NCBI GenBank assembly: GCA_019414725.1
Contig: DXLM01000019.1
Location: forward strand, 1 to 41,681
Source: Bacteroides sp.
GTDB lineage: Bacteria; Bacteroidota; Bacteroidia; Bacteroidales; Bacteroidaceae
Direction: 5' to 3'
DNA length: 41,681 bases
This document shows positions 16,153-25,140 of this stretch, piece after piece; position 1 is the stretch's first letter, and each line of letters starts with the position of its first letter. A program made the position numbers and the translations under genes. The notes under the pieces are model-generated. The model saw only the letters and a list, made by a program, of their open reading frames with translations. It was not told the origin of the DNA and did not search any database.

Positions 16153-16183
16153 GTTGTTGTGAACAGTATTTACTGATATAAAA

Positions 16184-16222
16184 AACGGGTGGAACGTTAT
16201 TTGCATTCCACCCGTTTCTGTT
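16184..16222. terminator. Bidirectional terminator between the operon and the glutamate dehydrogenase gene
   Basis: AACGGGTGGAA (16184-16194) and TTCCACCCGTT (16206-16216) form a perfect 11-bp stem with an 11-nt loop. An A-run precedes it and TTTCTGTTTTT overlaps and follows the right arm, so it can stop transcription from both sides. It lies 22 nt beyond the end of the reverse-strand dehydrogenase gene. Confidence 0.88.
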
Positions 16223-16243
16223 TTTATGTTAGGGATAATCTGT

Positions 16244-17578
16244 TTATACAATACCCTGAGCCATCATAGCTTTGGCAACTTTCATGAAGCCGGCAACGTT
16301 TGCACCTTTCACGTAGTTGATATAACCGTCTGGTTCTGTACCATACTGTACACAAGCTTCGTGAATGTTCTTCATGATGCTCTTCAGTTTTTCGTCTACT
16401 TCTTCCTGACTCCAGCTCAGTTTGATAGAATTCTGAGTCATTTCCAAACCAGAAACAGAAACACCACCAGCATTAGCAGCTTTACCCGGAGCATAAAGAA
16501 TTTTAGCTTCCTGGAATACACGGATAGCTTCTGGAGTAGAAGGCATGTTTGCTCCTTCCGAAACAGCGATTACACCGTTTGCAACCAATGCTTTTGCATC
16601 ATCGCCATTGATTTCATTCTGAGTTGCAGAAGGAAGAGCGATATCTGCTTTTTCGTTCCATGGACGAGCACCTGCTACATATTTACAGCCATACTTTTCA
16701 GCGTATTCGCGGATACGGCCACGGTACAAGTTCTTCAGTTCCATGATGTAATCCAGCTTTTCACGGTCGATACCGTCCGGATCATAAATATAACCGTCTG
16801 AATCAGACATTGTAACAACTTTTGCTCCCAGTTGGATCAGTTTTTCTACTGTGTACTGAGCTACGTTACCTGAACCTGATACAAGACAAGTTTTACCTTT
16901 AATATCTATGTTACGTGTCTTAAGCATTTCCAGCAAGAAATAAATATTTCCGTAACCAGTTGCTTCAGGACGAATCAATGAGCCACCAAATTCACGACCT
17001 TTACCTGTCAATACACCGGTAAATTCGTGAGCCAGCTTTTTGTACATACCGAACATGAAACCTACTTCACGACCACCAACACCGATATCTCCGGCTGGAA
17101 CGTCTGTTTCAGGACCGATATGACGCCATAACTCCAACATAAACGCCTGGCAGAAACGCATTACTTCTGCATTTGACTTACCACGTGGAGAGAAGTCAGA
17201 ACCACCCTTACCACCACCCATAGGAAGTGTTGTCAGAGAGTTTTTGAATGTCTGCTCGAAAGCAAGGAATTTCAAGATACCTAAGTTTACAGAACTATGG
17301 AAACGGATACCGCCTTTGTACGGGCCGATTGCATTGTTGTGCTGAACGCGATAACCCATATTAGTCTGGATATTGCCTTTATCATCCATCCAAGTTACAC
17401 GGAACTGATAAACTCTATCAGGAATGCACAAGCGTTCAATCAAATTTACTTTGTCGAATTCTGGGTGTTTGTTGTATTCCTCTTCGATAGTGCCTAACAC
17501 TTCTTCTACTGCCTGGTGATATTCAGGCTCATTAGGAAATCTTCTTTTCAGATCTTCCAATACTTTAGCTGCATTCAT
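16244..17578 (-). CDS. gdhA: NADP-type glutamate dehydrogenase
   Basis: A 444-residue protein, the usual length of the hexameric ~50-kDa bacterial enzymes. It interconverts 2-oxoglutarate plus ammonia and glutamate in the cytoplasm and serves in ammonium assimilation. The Glu/Leu/Phe/Val dehydrogenase signature is clear: the substrate lysine region LPMGGGKGGSDFSPRGKSN, VPAGDIGVGGREVGFM, and the Rossmann segment CLVSGSGNVAQYTVEKL around residues 230-246. Coenzyme preference is inferred from similarity to the NADP form. It is single-gene, with a perfect-spacing promoter and a bidirectional terminator. Malic enzyme is encoded just upstream on the same strand, so carbon and NADPH metabolism genes lie together here. 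Confidence 0.95.
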   Translation of the reverse strand: MNAAKVLEDLKRRFPNEPEYHQAVEEVLGTIEEEYNKHPEFDKVNLIERLCIPDRVYQFRVTWMDDKGNIQTNMGYRVQHNNAIGPYKGGIRFHSSVNLGILKFLAFEQTFKNSLTTLPMGGGKGGSDFSPRGKSNAEVMRFCQAFMLELWRHIGPETDVPAGDIGVGGREVGFMFGMYKKLAHEFTGVLTGKGREFGGSLIRPEATGYGNIYFLLEMLKTRNIDIKGKTCLVSGSGNVAQYTVEKLIQLGAKVVTMSDSDGYIYDPDGIDREKLDYIMELKNLYRGRIREYAEKYGCKYVAGARPWNEKADIALPSATQNEINGDDAKALVANGVIAVSEGANMPSTPEAIRVFQEAKILYAPGKAANAGGVSVSGLEMTQNSIKLSWSQEEVDEKLKSIMKNIHEACVQYGTEPDGYINYVKGANVAGFMKVAKAMMAQGIV

Positions 17579-17638
17579 AAATTATCTATTTAGTTGTTGG
17601 ATTATTTGATTTTCTAAATTGATCAATTTTTGATGTGA

Positions 17639-17669
17639 CAAAAATATAGATAAAAATTTATTTGTGCAA
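17639..17669 (-). promoter_or_regulatory. Promoter of the glutamate dehydrogenase gene
   Basis: On the reverse strand TTG (17667-17669) is followed after exactly 20 nt by TATTTTTG (17639-17646), an ideal Bacteroidota housekeeping promoter. It leaves a leader of about 55 nt before the ATG at 17578. Confidence 0.75.
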
Positions 17670-17742
17670 CATTTGATAAATAAAATCAATGAAAAAATAT
17701 CAAAATATTTGATTTTGTGAATTAAATATGTGTAAATGCTTA

Positions 17743-17919
17743 TTATTTATTGTCTTTCATAGATTTAGCGATAGGAATAAATACCAAAGCTCCTGAAATG
17801 AGAAGCATTGTGATAAGCGGTCCGTCAATACGTGGAGAAGAAGTCAGGACTACAAAACAAAGAGCTGCCCAAAACAGGGTAAGTATGACACTTTGGGTTT
17901 TTGTTAGTGGTTTTCTCAT
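17743..17919 (-). CDS. Small membrane protein, 58 residues
   Basis: A reverse-strand frame from ATG at 17919 to TAA at 17743-17745 encodes 58 residues. It starts MRKPLTKTQSVILTLFW, has two hydrophobic segments (~11-26 and ~34-50) separated by a short polar turn TSSPRIDG, and ends in a charged tail KSMKDNK. This is the layout of a two-helix inner-membrane protein. The opposite-strand frame here (17750-17938) has no such pattern. It starts just after the terminator of the malic enzyme gene and may be expressed by read-through, as no -7 box is evident. No function is known to me. Confidence 0.6.
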   Translation of the reverse strand: MRKPLTKTQSVILTLFWAALCFVVLTSSPRIDGPLITMLLISGALVFIPIAKSMKDNK

Positions 17920-17938
17920 AGCTTTTGTTTATGGATAA

Positions 17939-18022
17939 AAAAGGAAAAGCTGAAATCAGAAAATGAAGTAATTCTTCTGTGAATTTTAATTCGTCATTTT
18001 CCCGATTTCAGCTTTTCCTTTT
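17939..18022 (-). terminator. Terminator of the malic enzyme gene
   Basis: AAAAGGAAAAGCTGAAATC (17939-17957) pairs perfectly over 19 bp with 18004-18022. The stem continues with a small bulge through AGAAAATGA/TCATTTTC. On the reverse strand it is followed by TTTTTTATCC. It begins 10 nt after the malic enzyme stop. Confidence 0.85.
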
Positions 18023-18031
18023 ATAAAGGGT

Positions 18032-20317
18032 TTAACATTGTTTCTTTTTCTTATCTACTATTGCATCGATGCAGGCAATAGCGGTGATATTCACGATATC
18101 ACGTACAGAACTTTCTATATCGGTAAAGTGGATAGGTTTGTTCAATCCCATCTGAATCGGACCGATAACCTCTGTCTCACTCATATTTTGTATAAGCTGA
18201 TAAGTTGCATTTGCCGAACTTAAGTTAGGGAATACAAGCGTATTGACTTCTTTTCCTTTCAGGCGTGTGAAAGGATATTTTTCATCACGCAATGCATTGT
18301 TCAAGGCAAATTTTACCTGCATTTCTCCGTCGATAGCCAGTTCCGGATATTCGTTGTGCATGTAGTTTATTGCTTCGTGTACTTTTGCCGGGCTTCCTTC
18401 AGTATCTGAACCAAAGTTAGAGTATGAAAGCATGGCCATAACCGGTTCCTGATTGAAGAAACGTACTGCCTTTACAGACAATTTTGCTATGTCGATGAGT
18501 GTATCGGTATCCGGATGACGGTTGATCAATGTATCGGCGATGAAATATGTTCCTTTCTTGGAATTCAGGATGTGCATTGTCCCGAAATGGTTATATCCCG
18601 GCTGTATACCGATAACTTCCTTGGCTACCTTGATAGTATTTGAATATTTGGTATACAGACCTGTAACAAATGCATCGGCTTCTCCTGTTTCCACCATCAT
18701 CATACCGAAATAGTTACGTTCGAACATCTTGTCGTTTGCTTCGGCAAAGTTTGCTCCTTCGCGGGCACGTTTTTCACACAGTATGCGTGCGTAACGTTCG
18801 CGGCGTTCTGCTTCACGGTCGTGACGGAGATTTACGATTTCTATTCCATCCAGATTCAGGTCGAGTTCTTTGGCAAGCTTAGCTATTCTTTCTTCATTAC
18901 CTAACAGGATTGGGTTACAGATACCTTCGGCCTTGGCTTCTACTGCAGCTTTCAGCATGTTGGGGTGAGTTCCTTCGGCAAATACAACGCGTTGCGGGCA
19001 GCGACGTGCTGTTTCATATAACTGGCGAGTCAGTTTGTTTTCTTGTCCCATCAGTTCACGCAGGTGATTCTTGTATGCTTCCCAGTCGGTAATCTGCTTA
19101 CGTGCGACTCCTGATTCCATTGCAGCCTTAGCCACAGCCATGGAAACTTCTGTTATCAGTCGTGGATCTACTGGCTTCGGTATAAAATATTCGGGACCAA
19201 ATGTCAGGTTGTTGACATGATATGCTTCATTTACTACATCGGGTACAGGCTTTTTAGCAAGGCCGGCGATAGCTCGTACAGCTGCCAGTTTCATTTCTTC
19301 GTTGATAGCAGTAGCACGTGTATCCAATGCTCCACGGAATATATACGGGAATCCGATAACGTTATTAATCTGGTTAGGATAGTCTGAGCGTCCGGTTGAC
19401 ATCAATACGTCAGGGCGTGATGCCATAGCATCTTCGTAAGATATTTCTGGAGTTGGGTTTGCCAAAGCAAAAACAATCGGATGGTCTGCCATGCTTCTTA
19501 CCATGTCTTGAGTAAGCACGTTTCCTTTTGACAGTCCGAGGAAAACATCAGCTCCCTTGATCGCTTCTTCCAATGTATGTACGTCAGTACGATCGGTAGC
19601 GAAATATTTCTTTTGTTCGTTCAGGTCGGTACGCTGCTTGGAAATAACCCCTTTACTATCCAACATGACGATATTTTCCAGGCGTGCACCCAGCGATACA
19701 TACAGCTTGGTACATGATACAGCAGAAGCTCCAGCACCGTTTACGACGATTTTTACATCTTCTATTTTCTTTCCTGCTACTTCCAGAGCATTGATCAGAC
19801 CGGCACTTGAGATGATTGCTGTTCCGTGCTGGTCATCATGCATAACAGGAATGTCAAGTTCTTCTTTCAGGCGTTGTTCTATCTTAAAGCATTCGGGTGC
19901 TTTGATATCTTCTAGGTTAATACCTCCAAATGTAGGAGCGATAGCTTTTACAGCTTCGATAAATTTGTCAGGATCCTTTTCGTTTACTTCTATGTCGAAT
20001 ACATCGATGCCGGCATATATTTTAAACAATAATCCTTTTCCTTCCATTACGGGTTTTCCGCTCATGGCACCTATGTCACCCAATCCCAGAACAGCTGTTC
20101 CGTTTGAAATGACAGCAACCAAATTACCTTTAGCAGTATAGTCGTATGCTGTTTCAGGACTTTTCTGGATTTCAAGACATGGTTCTGCAACTCCCGGCGA
20201 ATATGCTAATGACAAGTCTCTTTGTGTTTGATAAGGTTTGGTCGGAACGACCTCAATTTTACCCGGTTTGCCCTGTGAGTGATAGAGCAAAGCGGCTTCT
20301 TTTGTTATTTTGACCAT
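18032..20317 (-). CDS. maeB: NADP-dependent malic enzyme fused to a phosphotransacetylase-like domain
   Basis: I start at the ATG at 20317 (761 residues, MVKITKEAALLYHSQGKPGK), the conserved start of this family; a frame start nine codons upstream adds MIIHKTNKI and is unlikely. The N-terminal ~430 residues are malic enzyme: DLSLAYSPGVAEPC, MEGKGLLFKIYAGID, MHDDQHGTA, the Rossmann NGAGASAVSC and FALANPTPEI. The C-terminal ~330 residues resemble phosphotransacetylase (RVVFAEGTHPNMLKAA, GEADAFVTGLY, EVIGPIQMGLNKPIHF), which in MaeB proteins is thought to be regulatory. It decarboxylates malate to pyruvate, giving NADPH. It is monocistronic, with its own promoter and a long terminator hairpin. 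Confidence 0.94.
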   Translation of the reverse strand: MVKITKEAALLYHSQGKPGKIEVVPTKPYQTQRDLSLAYSPGVAEPCLEIQKSPETAYDYTAKGNLVAVISNGTAVLGLGDIGAMSGKPVMEGKGLLFKIYAGIDVFDIEVNEKDPDKFIEAVKAIAPTFGGINLEDIKAPECFKIEQRLKEELDIPVMHDDQHGTAIISSAGLINALEVAGKKIEDVKIVVNGAGASAVSCTKLYVSLGARLENIVMLDSKGVISKQRTDLNEQKKYFATDRTDVHTLEEAIKGADVFLGLSKGNVLTQDMVRSMADHPIVFALANPTPEISYEDAMASRPDVLMSTGRSDYPNQINNVIGFPYIFRGALDTRATAINEEMKLAAVRAIAGLAKKPVPDVVNEAYHVNNLTFGPEYFIPKPVDPRLITEVSMAVAKAAMESGVARKQITDWEAYKNHLRELMGQENKLTRQLYETARRCPQRVVFAEGTHPNMLKAAVEAKAEGICNPILLGNEERIAKLAKELDLNLDGIEIVNLRHDREAERRERYARILCEKRAREGANFAEANDKMFERNYFGMMMVETGEADAFVTGLYTKYSNTIKVAKEVIGIQPGYNHFGTMHILNSKKGTYFIADTLINRHPDTDTLIDIAKLSVKAVRFFNQEPVMAMLSYSNFGSDTEGSPAKVHEAINYMHNEYPELAIDGEMQVKFALNNALRDEKYPFTRLKGKEVNTLVFPNLSSANATYQLIQNMSETEVIGPIQMGLNKPIHFTDIESSVRDIVNITAIACIDAIVDKKKKQC

Positions 20318-20357
20318 AATTTTATTGGTTTTATGAATTATCAATTAATGTGTAGCG

Positions 20358-20365
20358 CAAATGTA
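20358..20365 (-). promoter_or_regulatory. Promoter -7 box of the malic enzyme gene
   Basis: TACATTTG on the reverse strand matches TAnnTTTG, 40 nt upstream of the ATG at 20317. No clear -33 TTG is present at the usual distance. Confidence 0.6.
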
Positions 20366-20479
20366 GGAATAAAATAACAAATGGAAGTTTTTTTCTTTTA
20401 AAAAACTGTAATTTGTATAATATGCAGAAGTTTCTGTCGATAATATTTGTCAATTAGTCGTTTTAATTTGGCTATATGT

Positions 20480-20552
20480 AATAACTATTCTAGTTTTATG
20501 GTTATTGTTAGTTAAACAGTTGGTTTTGTGAGTGATTTTTTCATTATATTTG
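20480..20552 (+). promoter_or_regulatory. Promoter region of the RND efflux operon
   Basis: TATATTTG at 20545-20552 is a perfect -7 box, about 85 nt before the ATG at 20637. TTG at 20520-20522 is 22 nt upstream, slightly long. An imperfect dyad, AATAAC (20480-20485) with GTTATT (20501-20506), lies upstream and could be a site for the TetR-type regulator encoded at the operon's end, but it is short. The stretch 20318-20636 otherwise holds nothing evident. Confidence 0.5.
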
Positions 20553-20636
20553 CACGGTTAAAAACTAATCGGGTTGAAAAAGTTTTCTATTGAAACGATA
20601 AAACGAGGGTAAGAAAAACATTAATTTTTTTATAAT

Positions 20637-21848
20637 ATGAATATGAGTGTAAAAAGAAACAGAAGTTTTTTTTCTAGCCGAATTTCCCTTATGGCTTTAG
20701 GGTTATCGGTTTTGACTGCCTGTGGTGGGGGCCAAGGCGGCATGAAAATGGGTGACAACGAGTTTGCTGTGCAATCGGTTACAGTAACTTCTAGTAGCCA
20801 GACCACTCAGTATCCGGCTACAATCAAAGGTTTGCAGGATATTGAAATTCGTCCTCAGGTGTCAGGATTCATAGTGAAATTATGCGTAGATGAAGGAGCT
20901 ACAGTTCGTAAAGGTCAGGCTCTATTTCAGATAGACCCAACTCAGTATAAAGCTGCTTACGACCAGGCTAAGGCTGGTGTAGAATCTGCTAAAGCTAATT
21001 TAAAGACTGTTACAGAAACAGAAGCAAATAAGAAAATGCTGCATGAACAGAAGATTATCAGCGATTTTGAATATCAGACAGCTGTAAATAATTTGCTGAC
21101 AGCTAAGGCTAATCTGGCGCAGGCTGAAGCTGCTTATGCTGCTGCAAAACAAAATTTAGGCTTCTGTACAGTTACAAGTCCGTCTGATGGTGTTATCGGA
21201 ACTTTCCCGTACCGTGTAGGTGCTTTGGTTAGTGCATCGGTAACTCAACCACTGACAACTGTTTCTCAGATTGGTGATATGTATGTATATTTCTCTATGA
21301 CAGAAAAACAGTTGTTGGCTTTGACAAAAGCTGGTGGTACATTGAAAGAACAGCTGGAAAAAATGCCGGCAGTAAAACTGCAACTTTCTGATGGTACTAT
21401 GTATGATGCAGAAGGTAAAATTGATGCTGTAAGTGGAGTTATCGATCAGACTACAGGTTCTGTTAGCATGCGTGCTATTTTCCCGAACAAGCAAAATATT
21501 TTACGTAGTGGAGGTATGGCAAACGTTGTATTCCCTTATGCAATGGATAATATTATTTTGATACCTCAGACAGCTACACAGGAAATTCAGGATAAGAAAT
21601 TCGTTTATGTATTGCAGGCAGACAGTACACTGAAACATACGGAAATACAGGTTTCTAACTTGAACGACGGTAAGAATTATATCGTAACCGGCGGTTTGAA
21701 GGAAGGAGATAAGGTAGTAGTGGAAGGTGTTCAAACTTTACAGGATGGACAGAAGATTGTTCCTATTACTGTTGCTCAAAAAGAAGCTAAATATCAGAAA
21801 GCCCTCCAGGATCAGCGTGATGGAAATATCCAGACTGCTTTCAATTGA
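20637..21848 (+). CDS. RND efflux periplasmic adaptor (membrane fusion) lipoprotein
   Basis: A 403-residue AcrA/MexA-type adaptor. The lipobox is LTAC (Cys29). Order: beta-barrel/lipoyl half-motif (GLQDIEIRPQVSGFIVKL then DEGATVRKGQALFQID, ~62-100), an alpha-hairpin of heptad-like Ala/Lys/Glu segments (~105-170), the second lipoyl half (FCTVTSPSDGVIGTFPYRVG), a beta-barrel domain (~205-290) and a membrane-proximal domain ending in EGVQTLQDGQKIVPI. In the complex it links the inner-membrane pump to the outer-membrane channel. First gene of the operon, with the pump gene 47 nt downstream. Substrates cannot be told from sequence; the HAE1-type pump suggests drugs, bile acids or fatty acids. Confidence 0.92.
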   Translation: MNMSVKRNRSFFSSRISLMALGLSVLTACGGGQGGMKMGDNEFAVQSVTVTSSSQTTQYPATIKGLQDIEIRPQVSGFIVKLCVDEGATVRKGQALFQIDPTQYKAAYDQAKAGVESAKANLKTVTETEANKKMLHEQKIISDFEYQTAVNNLLTAKANLAQAEAAYAAAKQNLGFCTVTSPSDGVIGTFPYRVGALVSASVTQPLTTVSQIGDMYVYFSMTEKQLLALTKAGGTLKEQLEKMPAVKLQLSDGTMYDAEGKIDAVSGVIDQTTGSVSMRAIFPNKQNILRSGGMANVVFPYAMDNIILIPQTATQEIQDKKFVYVLQADSTLKHTEIQVSNLNDGKNYIVTGGLKEGDKVVVEGVQTLQDGQKIVPITVAQKEAKYQKALQDQRDGNIQTAFN

Positions 21849-21895
21849 TTGTGTGAGGAGAATAATGTATTCGTATAATATTATTAAGGAATAGA

Positions 21896-24800
21896 ATGAA
21901 ACTAGATAAATTTATTAATCGTCCGGTACTGTCAACGGTAATATCTATCTTGATAGTTATCCTGGGTATAATCGGCCTTGCTACATTGCCGGTAACACAG
22001 TATCCGGATATTGCGCCTCCTACCGTATCGGTAAGAGCTACCTATACGGGTGCCAATGCGCAAACTGTATTGAACTCAGTTATTGCACCGCTGGAAGACC
22101 AGATCAATGGTGTAGAAAACATGATGTATATTCAGTCTAGTGCGTCAAACAACGGTTCGGCCGATATCAGTATTTATTTTAACCAGGGTACTGACCCGGA
22201 TATGGCTGCAGTCAATGTACAGAACCGTGTTTCTATGGCGCAGGGTTTGCTGCCAGCCGAAGTAACAAAAGTCGGTGTGACAACTCAGAAGCGTCAGAAC
22301 TCTATGTTGTTGATTTTCTCTTTGTACGATGCAGAAGATAAGTATAACATCGAGTTTATTGAAAACTATGCCAAGATTAACTTGATTCCGGAAGTTCAGC
22401 GTGTAAAGGGTGTGGGTGATGCCAATGTGATGGGTCAGGACTACTCTATGCGTATTTGGCTGAAGCCGGATGTAATGGCTCAATATAATTTGGTCCCATC
22501 TGATATTTCTGGTGTATTGGCCGAACAGAATATTGAAGCTGCTCCCGGACAGTTTGGTGAACGTGGAAATCAGACATTCCAATATACTATTCGTTATAAG
22601 GGACGTTTGCAGCAGACAGAAGAATTTGAAGATATCGTTATTAAAGCATTGCCAAATGGAGAAGTTCTTCGTTTAGGTGATGTTGCTCGTATCGAACTCG
22701 GACGTTTGGCTTATACCTTTAATAATACAGTAAACGGACATAAGGCTGTAACTTGTATTGTGTTCCAGATGGCAGGTACTAATGCTACTGAAACTATTAA
22801 TAACCTGCTTGATGTTATCAGCAAGGCAGAAGAAAGTTTGCCTGCCGGTCTGAAGATCAACGTTGCTCAAAATGCTAACGACTTCTTGTATGCATCAATC
22901 CATGAAGTAATCAAGACTTTGATCGAAGCATTTATCTTGGTGTTCATTGTAGTATATGTATTCTTGCAGGATATGCGTTCTACATTGATTCCGGCTATTG
23001 CTATCCCGGTAGCTTTGATTGCTACATTCTTCGTATTGAAACTGATTGGATTTAGTGTGAACTTGTTGACTCTGTCGGCGATGGTGCTTGCCATTGCGAT
23101 TGTGGTCGATGATGCCATAGTGGTGGTAGAAGGTGTCCATGCAAAATTGGACCAGGGATATAAATCATCTCGTGAGGCTTCTATTGATGCCATGAGCGAA
23201 CTGGGTGGAGCATTGGTTTCAATTACATTGGTCATGATGTCTGTGTTCATTCCGGTAAGTTTCATGGGAGGTACAGCAGGTACATTCTACCGTCAGTTCG
23301 GTATTACCATGGCTATCTCTATTGCATTCTCTGCATTGAACGCGTTGACACTGTCTCCGGCTTTGTGTGCTATCTTCCTGAAACCACATGATTCAGAACA
23401 CAAGCCAAAGAAAATGAGTGTTATCGATCGTTTCCATACTTCATTCAACGCTGCTTACGATTCATTGTTGAAGAGCTACAAGAAACGTGTTGTATTCTTT
23501 ATCCATAAGAAATGGTTATCATTAGGTTTGGTAGCTGCTTCTATTGTTTTGCTTGTATTCTTTATGAAGATCACTCCTACAGGTATGGTTCCTAATGAAG
23601 ATACAGGTACTATCATGGGTGCTGTAACTTTACCTCCTGGGACATCTCAGGAACGTGCAATGGAAGTTTTGGCTAAAGTAGATAGCTTGGTTGCAGCCGA
23701 ACCTGCTGTTGAATCTCGTACTATTATTTCCGGATATAGCTTCATTGGTGGTCAGGGACCTTCTTATGGTTCTGTCATTATCAAGTTGAAAGACTGGGAA
23801 GAACGTTCTATGATGCAGAACTCTGATATTATTTATGCAACATTGTTTATGCGTGCACAGAAAATTATCAAAGATGCACAGGTATTGTTCTTCGCTCCTC
23901 CTATGATTCCGGGTTACTCTGTATCAAGTGATATCGAGTTAAATATGCAGGATAAGACCGGTGGTAGTTTGGATCACTTCTTCGAAGTAGTCAATAACTA
24001 TAGAGCTGCGCTTGAAGCACGTCCTGAAATTAACTCAGCAAAAACAACATTTAACCCTAGCTTCCCGCAGTATCAGCTGGATATCGATGCCGCAGCTTGT
24101 AAGAAAGCTGGTATCAGCCCGAGCGATATTCTTTCTACTATGCAGGGATACTTCGGAGGTTTATATGCATCAAACTTCAACCGTTTCGGTAAGATGTACC
24201 GTGTAATGATTCAGGCTGAGCCGGATGCTACTAAAAACATGGAATCTCTGAACAGCATCAAAGTTCGTAGTGGTAACGAAATGGCTCCTATTACACAGTT
24301 TGTCAGCATGAAGAAAGTGTATGGTCCGGATATCATCAACCGTTTCAACCTGTATACTTCTATGAAAGTCATGGTTGCTCCGGCTTCAGGATACACTTCA
24401 GGTCAGGCATTGCAGGCTATTGCCGAAGTTGCTAAGGAAAACTTACCTACTGGATTTGGTTATGAATTAGGAGGTATGGCACGTGAAGAGGCATCTACAA
24501 GTGGTAGTACAACAGGTATTATCTTCGTGTTGTGTTTTGTATTCGTTTACTTGTTGCTGAGTGCTCAGTACGAAAGTTATATTCTTCCGTTGGCTGTATT
24601 GCTTTCAGTTCCGTTCGGTTTGATGGGTAGCTTTATTTTCGTTAACGGATTCGGTGCATTAGGAAATATACCAGCATTGAAGATGATTCTGGGAACTATG
24701 TCAAATGACATCTACATGCAGATTGCATTGATTATGTTGATGGGTCTGTTGGCTAAGAATGCAATTTTGATTGTAGAGTTTGCCCTCGACCGTCGTAAGC

Positions 24801-25129
24801 AAGGTATGAGTATTTCTTGGGCAGCTGTGCTGGGTGCGGCAGCTCGTTTGCGACCGATCTTGATGACCTCTTTGGCTATGATTGTCGGATTGCTTCCGTT
24901 GATGTTTGCGTTTGGCGTAGGTGCTCACGGTAACCGTACTCTGGGTTCTTCAGCTATCGGTGGTATGTTGATTGGTATGATTCTGCAAATCTTCATTGTT
25001 CCGGTACTGTTTGTTATATTCCAATGGCTACAGGAGAAGATTAAGCCGATGGAATGGGATAGCCTTGACGAAAGTGAAGTAGAGGCTGAAATCGAACAAT
25101 ATTCTCCTACTGCTAAAACTCATAAATGA
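21896..25129 (+). CDS. RND efflux pump, hydrophobe/amphiphile (HAE1) family permease
   Basis: 1077 residues, similar to AcrB/MexB in length. Twelve transmembrane segments in the usual 1+5+1+5 order, with two large periplasmic loops. The start MKLDKFINRPVLSTVISIL is typical. Proton-relay residues are present: Asp405-Asp406 in VVDDAIVVVEGVH (transmembrane segment 4) and Lys954 in LLAKNAILIVEFALDRR (segment 10). QYPDIAPPTVSVRATYTGA is the standard porter-domain opening. It uses the proton gradient to expel amphiphilic compounds from the periplasm and inner-membrane leaflet. The stop overlaps a possible start of the channel gene, implying coupling. Confidence 0.96.
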   Translation: MKLDKFINRPVLSTVISILIVILGIIGLATLPVTQYPDIAPPTVSVRATYTGANAQTVLNSVIAPLEDQINGVENMMYIQSSASNNGSADISIYFNQGTDPDMAAVNVQNRVSMAQGLLPAEVTKVGVTTQKRQNSMLLIFSLYDAEDKYNIEFIENYAKINLIPEVQRVKGVGDANVMGQDYSMRIWLKPDVMAQYNLVPSDISGVLAEQNIEAAPGQFGERGNQTFQYTIRYKGRLQQTEEFEDIVIKALPNGEVLRLGDVARIELGRLAYTFNNTVNGHKAVTCIVFQMAGTNATETINNLLDVISKAEESLPAGLKINVAQNANDFLYASIHEVIKTLIEAFILVFIVVYVFLQDMRSTLIPAIAIPVALIATFFVLKLIGFSVNLLTLSAMVLAIAIVVDDAIVVVEGVHAKLDQGYKSSREASIDAMSELGGALVSITLVMMSVFIPVSFMGGTAGTFYRQFGITMAISIAFSALNALTLSPALCAIFLKPHDSEHKPKKMSVIDRFHTSFNAAYDSLLKSYKKRVVFFIHKKWLSLGLVAASIVLLVFFMKITPTGMVPNEDTGTIMGAVTLPPGTSQERAMEVLAKVDSLVAAEPAVESRTIISGYSFIGGQGPSYGSVIIKLKDWEERSMMQNSDIIYATLFMRAQKIIKDAQVLFFAPPMIPGYSVSSDIELNMQDKTGGSLDHFFEVVNNYRAALEARPEINSAKTTFNPSFPQYQLDIDAAACKKAGISPSDILSTMQGYFGGLYASNFNRFGKMYRVMIQAEPDATKNMESLNSIKVRSGNEMAPITQFVSMKKVYGPDIINRFNLYTSMKVMVAPASGYTSGQALQAIAEVAKENLPTGFGYELGGMAREEASTSGSTTGIIFVLCFVFVYLLLSAQYESYILPLAVLLSVPFGLMGSFIFVNGFGALGNIPALKMILGTMSNDIYMQIALIMLMGLLAKNAILIVEFALDRRKQGMSISWAAVLGAAARLRPILMTSLAMIVGLLPLMFAFGVGAHGNRTLGSSAIGGMLIGMILQIFIVPVLFVIFQWLQEKIKPMEWDSLDESEVEAEIEQYSPTAKTHK

Positions 25130-25140
25130 TAAAGACGATA

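Noticed and set aside
17750..17938. Plus-strand frame of 62 residues
   Set aside because: It lies opposite the small membrane protein frame and has no start context or recognisable pattern; it reads as a shadow.
19557..20141. Plus-strand frame of 194 residues inside the malic enzyme gene
   Set aside because: Antisense to a strongly conserved enzyme; its Ser/Thr/Pro-rich text is typical of a shadow frame.
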